DNA of 64,000 nt. Source: Closterium sp. Naga37s-1. Taxonomy: Eukaryota > Streptophyta > Zygnematophyceae > Desmidiales > Closteriaceae. The stretch covers positions 3,006,501-3,070,500 of the forward strand of contig CANJKZ010000910.1 in assembly GCA_947471745.1 (NCBI GenBank). The letters run 5' to 3'. Every line of letters starts with the position of its first letter. Position 1 is the stretch's first letter. A model generated the notes under the pieces. That model worked only from the letters and a program-made list of their open reading frames with translations, did no database searches and had not been told where the DNA came from. This document shows, piece after piece, positions 24,201 to 35,428 of the stretch. Position numbers and translations under genes: made by a program.

Positions 24201-24925
24201 CAGTGAGGCCAACGGGCCGAGGGGCCTGGGGCCTAGGGGCCGAGGGGCCGAGGGGCGGGGTCGGGCGGGGGGCTAGGGATCGACGGGGCCGAGCGTGGAG
24301 CTAGGGGTCGACGAGGCCGGGGGCGCGGGCTAGGGGTCGACGGGCCGGGGCGCTCGGGCTAGGGGTCGACGGGGCTGGGCGCGGGGCTAGGGGTTGACGG
24401 GGCCAGGCGCGGGCTAGGGGTCGACGGGGCCGGGCGCAGAGCTAGGGGTCGACGGGGCCGGGCGCGGGGCTAGGGGTCGACCGCGCCGGGCGCGGGGCTA
24501 GGGGTCGACGGGGCCGGGGGCGCGGGCTAGGGGTCGACGGGGCCGGGCGCGGAGCTAGGGGTCGACGAGACTGGGGGCGCGGGCTAGGGGTCGACGGGCC
24601 GTGGGCGCGGGCTAGGGGTCGACGGGCCGTGGGCGCGGGCTAAGGATCGACGAGGCCAGGCGCGGAACTAGGGGTTGACGAGGCCGGGGGCGCGGGGCTA
24701 GGGGTCGATGGGGTCGCTCGCGGGGCTAGGGGTCGACGGGGCCGGGCGCGGGGCTAGGGGTCGACGAGGCCGGGCGCGGGCAAGGGGTCGACGGGCCGGG
24801 CGCGGGGCTAGGGGTCGACGGGGCCGGGGGCGCAGGCTAGGGGTCGACGGGCCGGGCGCACGGGCTAGGGGCGAAGGGCCTACCGGCGGGGCCTAGGGGC
24901 CTGGCCTAGGGGTCGACAGGTCGCG
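24200..24925. repeat. 27-29-bp array in the copia leader
   Basis: About 25 imperfect copies of a unit containing ctaggggtcgacggggccgg. GC-rich, each unit with a SalI-like gtcgac. It fills most of the leader between the 5' LTR and gag. Confidence 0.88.
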
Positions 24926-25018
24926 ACGAGCAGTAGGGGCAGCACGAGGGCTGCAGAGGGCGTCAAGCGGGGTAGCGCTGTGGTGGGCCCAAGGAAAAGC
25001 GGTCCTAGCGGAGGACCT

Positions 25019-25030
25019 GCTCTGATACCA
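25019..25030 (-). promoter_or_regulatory. copia primer-binding site
   Basis: The minus strand reads TGGTATCAGAGC directly after the 5' LTR, complementary to the initiator tRNA-Met 3' end. Confidence 0.93.
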
Positions 25031-25162
25031 TGTCAGAATAATGAAAAAGGATGAATGAACTATGAAACAGTTGGGTACAAGTACTAACCATAATTGGGTT
25101 GTACCCCTTATGGGCTACCCCACTATAGCCTACACAAATGTAAAAGCTATAATGTTATGACA
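25031..25162 (-). repeat. copia 5' LTR
   Basis: 132 bp, tgtcagaata...ttatgaca. It carries the promoter of the element by family knowledge. Confidence 0.93.
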
Positions 25163-25378
25163 CACCGGACCAGAGCCATCCCTTTGGGAGCGCACCGGAC
25201 CAGAGTCATCCCTCTGTGAACGCACCGGACCAGAGCCATCCCTTTGGGATCGCAATGGACCAGAGCCATCCCTCTGGGAGCGCACCGAACCAAAGCCATC
25301 CCTTTGGGAGCGCACCGGACCAGAGCCATCCCGTTGGGAGCGCTCCAGGCCAGAGCCATCTGCTGGGGAGCGCATTGG
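25163..25378. repeat. 30-bp tandem array, block B, right half
   Basis: About seven copies; continues the array interrupted at 18098. Confidence 0.9.
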
Positions 25379-25882
25379 ACTTGATGTAAACCTGGAGGGG
25401 CACACTGAAAGCACAGCCACAGCTCAATGGCAGCAGATTACCACCCTTCCATCCCCACCAATTTCCCAACCCACTCTCCCGAACACCTTGACGAGCAGGG
25501 TGCAAAAAAGGGTCCCACCATCATCCCACTTCCCCAACCTCCCGGCCACCGCCCCACTGCTGCAATATGCTCGAGGCTCTGCGTCTGTGCTCTTCAGGTT
25601 GTCATCCCGCTGCATGTTCCTTACTCTGCTGCTCCTTAGGCAACTCGGGTGCAGCCTGGTAGGTCGTCATTTTCAAGGTTGGGACTTTCAGCGAGTCACA
25701 GCGGCGCTTAAGGCCACCACGGACGCCGTGAGCTTGCTGCGAGCATCACCTTGGATGATGACGTGGCAGTACGAAGCTTCCTAGCAGCCACAGGACCCGC
25801 AGCACTCCCTCTCTCCTCATGCTGCTTCTAGCCATTGGAACTCCTTCTGCTTCGAACCTGCTTCTCATCTGCAGCGGCTCCT
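25379..25882. other. Block B sequence left of the gypsy element
   Basis: Matches 1917-2470 of block A. It includes the decayed C-terminal code of the Ser-rich gene copy. It ends with target site CTCCT (25878-25882). Confidence 0.7.
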
Positions 25883-26381
25883 TGGAACAAGCTCAACGGC
25901 TCTTGGGCTTGTTCTATTGTTTCTGGCTGAGAATTTCACCAAAGGATTTTCCTTAGAAGCAAGGAACAACAAACAGAAAGAGAAGCAGCAAAACTACTCT
26001 CTCTATCCTACGAATGTATTTTTATGCTACTGTACTTTACATTTCTGGACATGTGGCTCGGAATGCCGATTCGGGTGGCCAGCCCTGACATCGAGCCGCA
26101 TTCCTCCTTCCTATTTACAATTTGTACAACTCACTGCAATTGCACACGTGTAACATTCCTATTTCTTCAATTGTGGACTTTCGCCACCTGTCCCACGCAA
26201 AATTCCCCCAAAGTCAGTCAACACACGAAACCTCTGTTTCGTCCTCTTCGCGTGGGTCCCTCACGTCCTGCTCACTTCCGCCCTTGTGCTGCCCACATTC
26301 GCAACTGCACGCTGTCGCTGCATGACTTTGCCTCCCGTGTACTTCACTCGGGCTCTAGTGCAGTCAGCTCCACTTGTTACA
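25883..26381 (-). repeat. gypsy 3' LTR
   Basis: 499 bp. On the minus strand it starts TGTAACAAG and ends CTTGTTCCA. A polypurine tract (minus strand agggaggggaggtaa) abuts it at 26382-26398. Confidence 0.95.
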
Positions 26382-29300
26382 TTACCTCCCCTCCCTAAAG
26401 GCACCGTCCTCGGTGCCAATGAGGCAAGATAGACTCCAATGGCACGAGGAGCATGGCTGAGGTTGGAGAACGGCTCCCATGAGTCTTCAGATGCTGAGGT
26501 GTTGCGCCAGTGAATGAGGTATTCATGGCCAACCGAAGTGTCACGGTGTGAGAGGATGGTGTCGACCTCATGCAGGTCCGGATGGGCAGAGAACATGGGT
26601 GGACGGGGCTGGAATGGGTGAGAGGGAGTACAGTAAGGACGGAGAAGGTGAACATGGAAAACAGGGTGTATGGTCATGTGAGGAGGGAGTTGAAGGCGGT
26701 AGCTGACCGGTGAGAGAACTTTGGTGATGGGGAATGGTCCAACGAATCTGGGAGCGAGCTTGCGAGAGGTTCCAGCATTCAGCAGAGGCAGGTTAGCAGT
26801 TGAAAGCAGCACCAAATCACCAACTTTGAAAGTGGTGTGACGCCTATGCTGGTTGGCATAGCGAATTTGGCGCTCTTGTGCAAGCTGAAGCTTCCTTCGG
26901 GCAAGTTGAAGAATGCGGTGATGAGAAGAGATGAAATCTGCTGCTGTTGGGTTAGGAGAATGAAGAGGGTGAGGGAGGGATGTGACTGAGCGTGGTAGCT
27001 GTCCAGTAGCTGAGAGAAACAGTGGCTCTCCCGTGGCAACGTTGGGGCTGCTGTTGTAGGCAAATTCCACTGCTGCCAAGTGCTGATCCCAGTCAGTTTG
27101 CATAGCATTCACACACGAGCGTAGCACATCCTCCAAGGTTCTGTTCATGCGCTCTGTCTGACCATCAGTTTCAGGGTGGTAGGCTGTAGAGAGTCGAATC
27201 TGTGTGCCCAGCAGTTGAAACAGTGCAGTCCAGAAGTTGCTGAGGAACAGTGTGTCTCTGTCACTGATTATGGCTGAGGGCAGTCCGTGTAGCCTCACCA
27301 CGTGTGTGAAAAACAGCTTGGCAGTTTCAGCAGCAGTCACCGTGCCAGTTGTAGGGATGAAGTGAGCCATCTTGGACAGCTTATCAATCACCACGAGAAT
27401 GCTATCAAAGCCTGTAGGGGTGCGGGGTAGATCTGTGATAAAATCCAGAGAAACACAAGTCCAGGGGGCTGTGGGTATCTCCAATGGTTGCAGCAAACCA
27501 GCCGGTGCTGTGGTGCGAGCCTTGTTGACCTGACAGGTAGGGCATAAAGCGACGTACTCAGCTACACTCCGGGACAGTCCAGGCCAGTAGTAGTCACGAG
27601 AAATGGCAGCATACGTCTTGTCACTGCCAAAGTGTGACCGGTTGTCATGGTACTCGTGTAATAGCAGCTGGCGAAGCCTGGAGTCATCAGGTACACAAAC
27701 AGCACCAGAATCTGCACGGGTCCAAAAAGGGTTGCTGAAAAGGAAGGATGGGTCATGAGAGGCTTTCTGTTGGTACAGCTGATCACGCTTGTAACCACGG
27801 CTGAAACGAGTGATGAAGTTGCGGTCCCATGTAACCACTCCCATGACATTCAGCTCCTCTGCTGCTGGCCATGACAGAACATCCGCCGGATTGAAGCGCC
27901 CTGGTTTGTACACAATCTGTAGGTTGGGGACGTACTGCTCCAGAAACTGAACCCACCGCGCCTGCCGTGGTGTGATCTGTGACTGTGTTTTCAAGTACTC
28001 CAGAGTTCGGTGATCAGTGAAGACCGTGACGGGCTGCATCTCTACATAACAGCGCCACTTCTTCAATGCATGCACCACAGCAAGTGCCTCTCTCTCGTGA
28101 ATGGGGTATGCTCGCTCTGCAGCAGTCAGCTTCCTTGACTCAAAGGCTATTGGCTGCAGCCCAGCTTCCTGCTCCTGGCAGAGAATGGCTCCAAGGGCAA
28201 CATCTGATGCATCACACCAGATGAAGTACGGGAGCTCTAGATTCGGTACTGCTAGGGCAGGGGGTGAGGTCAGAGAAGTTTTGAGCTGCTCAAAAGCTTG
28301 CTGCTGCAACGGTCCCCAACTGAATGATGAGTCCTTCCGTAAAAGATCGGTCAGAGGTGCTGTCACTGCTGCAAACCCCTTCACAAACCGCCAGTAGTAG
28401 TTAGCTAACCCCAAGAATGCCTGCACCTCCTTCACTGTACTCGGCTGCTTCCACTGCTTCAGCATTGCTACCTTGCTGTTGTCCACCTCCAGCTTCCCAT
28501 GAGAAATAACATGACCCAGAAATGACAGCTTCGTTTTGGTAAACTCACACTTGGAACGCTTGGCATACAATCTGTGCTCACTCAGTCGTGCAAGGACCAG
28601 CTCAAGGTGTTTCAGGTGCTCCTCAGGAGTGCGACTGTAAACCAGCAAGTCATCAATGAAAATCACCAGAAAATTGTCAATGAAATCACTGAAAATGCTC
28701 TGCATCATGCCTTGGAAGGTGGCTGGAGCGTTGGTGAGACCAAAGGGCAACACTCGAAACTCATAGTGACCATACCGTGTTCGGAAAGCTGTTTTTGGGA
28801 TGTCCTCACTTTGAATCCGCACCTGATGATACCCCGAACGCAGATCCAGCTTCGAGAATTACCGTGCCTCACCAACTTGCTCGAACAGCTCATCTATCCG
28901 TGGCAGTGGGTACCGGTTCTTCACTGTTATCTTGTTCAGCCCACGGTAATCTACACACATCCGCAGAGAACCATCCTTCTTCCGCATGAACAGCACCGGA
29001 GAAGCGTATGGAGAGGAACTAGGCTGAATGAATTCCTTGGCTAACAGGTCCTCTAACTGCTTCTTCAACTCCTTCAGCTCCACTGCACTCATCTTGTAGG
29101 TTGGTCGAACAGGTGGGGTAGATCCAGGAATCAGCTCTATCCTATGATCTGCAGCTCGCTTAGGAGGAAGGCCAGCCGGTAAGTCTTCCGGAAACACCCC
29201 TGAAAAAAATTCCAGCAGCTTCTCCACACCCCATGTCAGTTCCTTATCCTCATGTGATGCTGAAACCGTTGGTATTGCTGCTTCAGGCGATGTAGGCTGA

Positions 29301-29812
29301 ACCTCTGTGATGAGACCTAGAAAAACTGCTTCCCCCCCCCGAATGGCCTTACCAAACTGCTTTGCACTAATCAGCTGCAAGGTCATCTCCTCCTGCTGCT
29401 GCACCACTGGTAGGCATACAGATCTTCCCCCAAACAGCACCTTCACCTCCCTAGTTCTCCAATCCACCTGAGGGTTCACTGCTGCCAACCAGTTTCTGCC
29501 CAAGATGATGGCATGACTGTCAAGCCAAATCTGTTGAAATGAAATCTTCCCATGAAACTCCCCTATGTTGCAGCTGACCGGGTACAACTCAGGTCCACAG
29601 CTTCTCACCACACCATCCGCCATGCGCACCGTACTCTCCACTGTACCGCTCTGCACAGGTAACTTCAATTCATGCACCGGCCGAGAAGAAATGAAATTGA
29701 ATGAAGCACCACTATCCAGCAACATCTTTACCTCCTTACCACGAATCTGCCTCCGAAGTACTATTGCTCCCTCCGACTCCTGCTGCAGCGGCGTTGAGGA
29801 TGGAGTCAGCAA
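26261..29812 (-). pseudogene. gypsy pol with chromodomain
   Basis: Order on the minus strand: aspartic protease ([10 protein letters not shown], about 29730-29700); reverse transcriptase (VDYRGLNKI near 28930, catalytic FIDDLLVYS near 28660); RNase H (WCDAS near 28215, TDHRTLEYL near 28015); integrase with an HHCC finger (CPTCQ near 27535), catalytic D in [10 protein letters not shown] in SDRDTLF and E in [11 protein letters not shown]; then a C-terminal chromodomain ([18 protein letters not shown], near 26500). Pol is in the -1 frame relative to gag. One TAA at 28859-28861 interrupts RT where relatives have an aromatic residue, directly after GEAR. Without that stop the frame runs through; it extends into the 3' LTR. 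Confidence 0.93.
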
Positions 29813-29850
29813 GGTGGGGCACTCCTCACCACCAGCAACTCACCCCGAGG

Positions 29851-30723
29851 TTACTGGTGAGGCTTGTTTCCCGGCTGCCTAGGCTTGGTAGGGCAGCTGA
29901 GTGCTTTGTGACCGCGTTTCCCACACTTGAAGCAATTTCCAGCAAAGCCCTTTCGCTTCTCCTTGTTCTTGTCAATCGTATCCAGCTCCATCGGTGTAGG
30001 TCCTGCACCACCACGCTGCTCCCCATGGATAGGCTGGAACATGTTCGGACTGAACCGCATCCCACGGTTGAAACGGTTACGACGGTTACCGAAGTGAATC
30101 TCATCGTAACGTTCAGCGACACGCGCCATCTCCTCAAGCGAACGACAGCCCTGCACCTCTACCTCCATCCTAACGTCGTCTTTCAACCCGCGCTTAAACT
30201 TGTCCAGCGCATCAGCCATTGAAAGGTCTGAAATTTCGGTGGAGATGTCACGAAATTCAGCGATGTAATCTGCTACAGAAGTACGCTGCCGCAGATTTGC
30301 AAGTCGATCACGCGCCCTTGCCATCGCGTTGATAGGTTCGTATGACGCAACGAGAGCTTCCTTGAATTGCTTCCAAGTTTGGATAGCAGGTCGCACCGAT
30401 TGCCACCATGCAACCGCAGAGCCTCTGAGTAGGGTCCCGGCGAACGGTGCCCACTCTTGACTAGCCACGTGATTTAAGCGTAGATATTCTTCCACAAGGA
30501 AGAGCCATCGTCGAACCACCGGTTGTCCTTTCCCTGGAACAAAGGTGTCCGGCATCGATGCTCTCACATGGGAAAGAGATCCCACTACGCTTACCGGAGC
30601 TGTAGCTACTCCTTGCTGTGCAGCTGCGTTCTGCAGGGCAGCCTGCACTTCCTTAGCTACGAGCTCTCGAACCGCGGAATCACGCTCTGAATCGGCCATG
30701 GTGCAAAAATCTCCCGGCAGCAA
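29851..30723 (-). CDS. gypsy Gag (nucleocapsid, one CCHC knuckle)
   Basis: 290 codons from ATG at 30723; a second ATG eight codons later (MADSERD) is equally possible. It has the retrotransposon Gag core (AWWQSV, TWKQFKEALVASY, LANLRQRTSVADYIAEF) followed by a basic region and a single zinc knuckle CFKCGKRGHKALSC near the end. It assembles the element's particles and binds its RNA. It is intact, unlike pol. Confidence 0.9.
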   Translation of the reverse strand: MLPGDFCTMADSERDSAVRELVAKEVQAALQNAAAQQGVATAPVSVVGSLSHVRASMPDTFVPGKGQPVVRRWLFLVEEYLRLNHVASQEWAPFAGTLLRGSAVAWWQSVRPAIQTWKQFKEALVASYEPINAMARARDRLANLRQRTSVADYIAEFRDISTEISDLSMADALDKFKRGLKDDVRMEVEVQGCRSLEEMARVAERYDEIHFGNRRNRFNRGMRFSPNMFQPIHGEQRGGAGPTPMELDTIDKNKEKRKGFAGNCFKCGKRGHKALSCPTKPRQPGNKPHQ

Positions 30724-30740
30724 CTCACGAGGAAAAAACA

Positions 30741-30753
30741 GGCTCGGATACCA
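30741..30753 (-). promoter_or_regulatory. gypsy primer-binding site
   Basis: The minus strand reads TGGTATCCGAGCC two bases after the 5' LTR: initiator tRNA-Met complement with one mismatch. Confidence 0.88.
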
Positions 30754-30755
30754 AG

Positions 30756-31254
30756 TGGAACAAGCTCAACGGCTCTTGGGCTTGTTCTAGTGTTTCTGGC
30801 TGAGAATTTCACCAAAGGATTTTCCTTAGAAGCAAGGAACAACAAACAGAAAGAGAAGCAGCAAAACTACTCTCTCTATCCTACGAATGTATTTTTATGC
30901 TACTGTACTTTACATTTCTGGACATGCGGCTCGGAATGCCGATTCGGGTGACCAGCCCTGACATCGAGCCACATTCCTCCTTCCTATTTACAATTTGTAC
31001 AACTCATTGCAATTGCACACATGTAACATTCCTATTTCTTCAATTCTGGACTTCCGCCACCTGTCCCACGCGAAAGTCCCCCAAAGACAGTCAAGACACG
31101 AAACCTCTGTTTCGTCCTCTTCGCGTGGGTCCCCCACGTCCTGCTCACTTCCGCCCTTGTGCTGCCCACGTTTGCAACTGCACGCTGTCGCTGCATGACT
31201 TGGCCTCCCGTGTACTTCACGCAGGCTCCAGTGTAGTCAGCTCCACTTGTTACA
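30756..31254 (-). repeat. gypsy 5' LTR
   Basis: 499 bp, same ends as the 3' copy. Confidence 0.95.
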
Positions 31255-31259
31255 CTCCT

Positions 31260-31919
31260 ACAGGCCGCGGAATCAACGTTGTTCCCCTCTGCGCGGCATT
31301 TCACGATCGATCTCTGACCGCTTGGTTTGGGGATGCGAGACGGTAGCAGGTGTGGCGTACATGAGCTTGTCATTTCTTGCCCCAAGCCAGCTGCTACGGC
31401 CGGCATCAGAGAATCTTCAGCCGGCAATGGCGATGTTGCCGATTGCGACGTCACTGATTCCGACATCACCGGCTCACACGTCAATGGTTCCGACTTCACC
31501 GGCATCAAAGTTACCGGTTCCAACGTCATCGGTTAGGACATCACTGGTTCCGACGTCACAGCTGGCACGGACGCCACCGGATCTGAGGATGACGAAGCGG
31601 ACGCCGTCGGATCCCATGTCGCGGAGTTGTGCGTCGCCTTGTATACCATTACCATCGATGCAGTAGCATCGACCAGACAGGCTTCGCTGCGGCTGGCGTC
31701 GTCGACGCTCTAAATGCTGGTTTCGGCGTAGAAGAGCAATGAGTCAGTGGCCTCGCTGCAGCAGGACGTAAGGCTGAGGTTGCAAACCTGGCGGAATCTG
31801 CTCGCGTTGCTGGAGGAGCTCCGAGGCTGCAGCGATGGTTGCGTCGGTTTGTTGCTACTAAGGCTCTTCTAGAAGCTAAGAGCGTTGAAGTACGACGGGT
31901 AGTCAGAAAACAAGGCCAT
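31260..31919 (-). pseudogene. Block B copy of the Ser-rich gene, 5' part
   Basis: Counterpart of 2480-3132. It keeps the start (MALFSDYPSYF at 31919) and the SRIPKPSGQRS stretch but has stops and small indels. The gypsy element separates it from its remaining code at 25700-25882. Confidence 0.65.
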
Positions 31920-32603
31920 AGTGCTGATTCTTCATGAGATAATCTTTATGCGAGAACCGTTAGTATGCACAAGCAAGTCAGGAATCGGGGTGATAGAATA
32001 GATGGTTGGGCTGCAGATTTGTAGGCACTGTCGAGTGGGAGAACGGAGGAAGTCAAAGTGCAAAATGTGACCTCCGGCCTGGCAGGAAGGAGGGCTGCTC
32101 AGGCTCGGAAGCAGGGCAGGCCAGGCTCGGGAGCGAAAATGGCGCGAGGTGTTCTCAAGGCCCTGACCTACCCGACTTGTGCTGACTGTCGCGTGGCTGC
32201 CCAGATTCAATATCTAGGCACGCGCTGCTTCTTCAGCGTGACTCCCTGCTAGGATTCAAGCCCCTGAGCATTTCGGGCTACTGCCCACATCGAGACTGCT
32301 TGGTACAGTATTTGAACTTGAAGTGCAAATAAATCTACCGCGCTATCTGACGGCGAGAATCGGCGAAGTTCGAGCGACAAACCCGGGGAAGCCAGCCAAC
32401 ACCAATGGTTGACTACAGCTTGTCGTAGGCCTCAATACCTTTCTACATCAAAATAACGTACTGAACCTCCCTCTAATTGGTTACCCCGAAAGCTTCGCGT
32501 ATGTGGCTTGGACCTGAACTCAGGTGCCGAACCTCCTTGCCTTGGAAATTTTCGTAAAGAGCCAAACTCGTTTTTTGAACCACTGCTGCTACACATCTCC
32601 CCA
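31920..32603. other. Right end of block B
   Basis: Matches about 3133-3835 of block A, with no gene of its own. The match stops where the copia fragment begins. Confidence 0.6.
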
Positions 32604-33687
32604 GGCTCCGCACCCCCAGACGCAGCACCCCCAGACGCAGCACCTCGAGCAGCACCTGAGCCGACAGCTACCTGAACAGGCGCAGGACTAGGGAGAGGGT
32701 CTACCTGGGACACACCTGAGGGAGCAGGACCCTGGGGCGGGAGGGGGTCTACCGGAGGGGGACCGAGACAGGGGAAGAGCGGCGGGGGCGGGGGAGGGGT
32801 AGAGCGGTAGGGGAAGAGACGGTAGAAGGGAACCGACTCGTCGAACGTGACGTCCAGAGACGGGAGGACATGGCGCGAGGTGGAGTGGTAAAACTGCCAG
32901 CTAGGCGCGTCAGGGACAAAGCCAAGGAAGACGCAGGGGATAGCACGGGGGGAGAGCTTGTCCGCGTACGTATCGCGAACAAAGGCACGAGATCCCCAGA
33001 CCCGGAACACCGACGCATCGCCAACCTCCCCCGTCCAACGCAGTGTGGGCGAGGTCTCTGGCAAGGAGACACGGGGCCAGAGGTTGAGCTGATGCGCAGC
33101 GTACTGGACCGCAAACGGCCACAGAAAATGGGGAGCAGCCGCATGGATCATGGAGGTACGAGCAACCTCCATGACTAAGCCAATGCGGCGCTCAGCAATC
33201 CCATTTTGCTGAGGGGAGTCCGGAAGCGTGAACGATTGGAGAATGCCCTCCCCACAACAAAACTCCCTTAAGACGTTGGAGGAGAACTCACCACCTTTGT
33301 CAGAGTGCAGACGCAGGACAGGAAGGTCCTGGCCGAAGCGTTCGCGGAGCTGAAGACGGACAGTGCGGATCCAAGGGATCAAGACATCAACGACCTGACC
33401 CTTGCTGCGCAAGGGGAAGACCGTGGTGTACCGCATGTTGTCGTCAACAACCAGCAGAAAGTAGCGCTCGCGGCTCTGACCACTGACGCGGGCTGGGCCC
33501 CACAAGTCCATGTGGAGGGTCTGCAGGGGAGCAGTCATCGGGGGAAACGAGGAGGAGTGAGGAGCGGCGCGCTGCCGCTCCTCGACGCAAGGGAGGCAAG
33601 GCGGGGCAGGCGAGGGCGGCAGGGGAGGCAGAGACCTGGGAAGACCAGAGACAAGAAGACGAGAGTGCATGCCACGAAGACGTGGGG
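32604..33687 (-). mobile_element. Truncated Ty1/copia fragment (integrase region)
   Basis: Same family as 18099-25162, without LTRs, RT or gag. The minus frame opens near 33670 (MHSRLLVSGLP) and shows the integrase with all three catalytic positions intact: MDLWGP, HSDKGGEF and QQNGIAERR. It then enters the Pro/Gly-rich linker and is cut off at 32604. It is better preserved than the same region of the full-length element. Confidence 0.88.
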
Positions 33688-33689
33688 GG

Positions 33690-35428
33690 TTACACTATAT
33701 CCCAACGTCACCGCTATGGGCGCCTTTGCTCTCATTGGCACGATGGCCCTCGGCATGCCGGATGCAGAGAACCGCGTGGAACCGCACTGCACCGCGGTGT
33801 ACACCCCGCCGCACGTCCTACCACGCGAAGCCACCCAGAAGAAGGGGCCTGTTCCGATAGCATGGAAGATGGGAAAGAGTATCGCACCCATCAGGATAGC
33901 GGGAGTGGATGCGAGTGCAGTTGTGGTGGACCCTGAAAGGAGGCAGATGTGGGTGTCGTTTATGTCTGCAGCGGGCAAGGAGCTCAGTGCCACGGTAGTA
34001 GTCGTTCGCCTGCAGCTCTCGCTTTGCCCCCAGCGCAAGGCGCACACGTTCCGCGTGTTTCTGGAGCGGTTCAAAGCAGTGGGCATGGAGGGGAACAGTC
34101 TGCTTCAGCCCACCGTGGCGCTCAACAGGTGATCAGAGAGGGTAGGGAGGGTGGGGGATGGGGGATGGCAATGCAGAAGTGATTGTACGGGGGATGGGAT
34201 GGCACCCTTGCACTCTCTTACACCCCGAAATCTCATACCCTGTGCCCTCTTGCTTACCTTATCTAATCTTGCACTCGCTCACTTCCCTATCCTCACCTGT
34301 GTAGCCATTGTCACACCAGCCACCTCTCATTCCGCCTCACCTCTCAATCCGCCCATCTCAATCCCCCCCACCACTCATTTTCCCCCCTCTCATCCCCCCC
34401 CCCTTTGCCTCTCCTCTTCCCCCCTGGCCCAGCCAGGGCGAGGGCATCCTGGCAGCGTCGCTGGCAGGCCCGTCCTTCTACCCCTTGGCTGCCTCTCATC
34501 CCCCCCTCTCTTATTCCCCCACCTCTCACCCCTCCCCTCCCCCCCTTTCAGCCGAGGCGAGGGCATCCTGGCAGCATCGCTGGCAGGCCCCAACTTCTAC
34601 CCCTCGGCTGCCTACGCACGCATCAACGGCAACACTGACGTGGGCAGGATCGTCGTTGCCGGCCCGGGGAAAGCGCCTCTCAACGACTACCTCAGTAAGT
34701 CACAGCCTGGCTTGGGGATGCTCAGTAGGAGTAACGCCGGTGACCGTTAGCTGGTTTGAGCACTTGATGCATTGCTGAAGGTCACAGCCTGGCTTGAGGA
34801 TTCTTAGTAGAGTGTGCCGCATGGGCTGATGTCTGCCCTCGGAGCAGTTTAGTGGGTATTCAGATTCTCAGCGCTGCTTGGGGCTTCGCGTGTGTGGTAT
34901 GGTATGGTGCGGTGCAGTCCATTGCGGTTTGCTGACTCGAGAATGCCTTTGCGCTGCCGGTGACTCACCTCCCTCCACCTCACCAGAAACCATTTCCCAC
35001 ATCAGCTGTGTGACCCATCAGTCATGTCAGTCAGACACCAAGGGCTTTCAACACGGTGCTGCATGGGGACTTCTTGCTTGTATTGTACCTTTAGCCTGAG
35101 CCCTACAAGCCCCCCTTTCCCTCTTCCCCCCTCCCCTCCTCCCTTTTAACGTTCCCTATGTGCAGCGTACCGCTTCAACATCCTTGTGCTGCTGTACGGG
35201 GACTTCATGTCGGCCACGATAGATGAGGACGGCAATGCGTGGGCGGCAGTGGAGTATGTGGGCGGCATGGAGCGGACGGATTATAGCAACTGGGGCACCT
35301 ATATCTTTAAGGTGGATCTGGGGGAGAAGGGGGAAAGTGATGGGAGCAGTGGTGGGAGCAGCAGCGGCAGTGATAACAGCAGTGGCAGCGATGGGGACAA
35401 TGGTGGGAGTGGTGATGGGGACAAGTGA
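33690..35428 (+). CDS. Unidentified three-exon gene, 5' end missing
   Basis: I do not recognise the family. Exons: up to 34128 (ending VALNR, donor gtgatc), 34552-34694 (RGEGILAASLAGPNFYP, donor gtaagt) and 35166-35428 (YRFNILVLLYGDF, IDEDGNAWAAVEY, then a Gly/Ser/Asp-rich tail and stop). Phases 2 and 1 match at both junctions, which is good evidence for a real gene. The first visible exon is hydrophobic and alternates in a way that suggests beta structure (VDASAVVVDPERRQMWVSF). It abuts the copia fragment with no start codon or acceptor seen, so the 5' part is probably lost or displaced. The copia frame happens to be open into it. Confidence 0.55.
34433..34494 (+). repeat. Partial copy of exon 2 of the unidentified gene
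   Basis: A copy with its own acceptor (ggcccag) encodes GEGILAASLAGPSFYP and then decays. It lies 119 bases before the exon used. Confidence 0.8.

Larger units (their letters stand above)
18099..25162 (-). mobile_element. Ty1/copia LTR retrotransposon, full length, decayed
   Basis: Both 132-bp LTRs, primer site, polypurine tract and a 5-bp target duplication CACCG (18094-18098 and 25163-25167) are visible. The order on the minus strand is LTR, primer site, repeat-rich leader, gag, protease, integrase, reverse transcriptase, RNase H, LTR, which is the copia order. The LTRs differ at about 6 of 132 positions. The insertion point is inside the 30-bp array of block B. Confidence 0.95.
25883..31254 (-). 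mobile_element. Ty3/gypsy chromovirus, full length, one nonsense codon in RT
   Basis: Two 499-bp LTRs with about 20 differences (near 96% identical by eye) flank gag, protease, reverse transcriptase, RNase H, integrase and a chromodomain on the minus strand. The target duplication CTCCT is at 25878-25882 and 31255-31259. Removing the element rejoins sequence that is continuous in block A near 2480. The reading frames are nearly intact, so the insertion is fairly young, similar in age to the copia element by LTR divergence. Confidence 0.97.
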
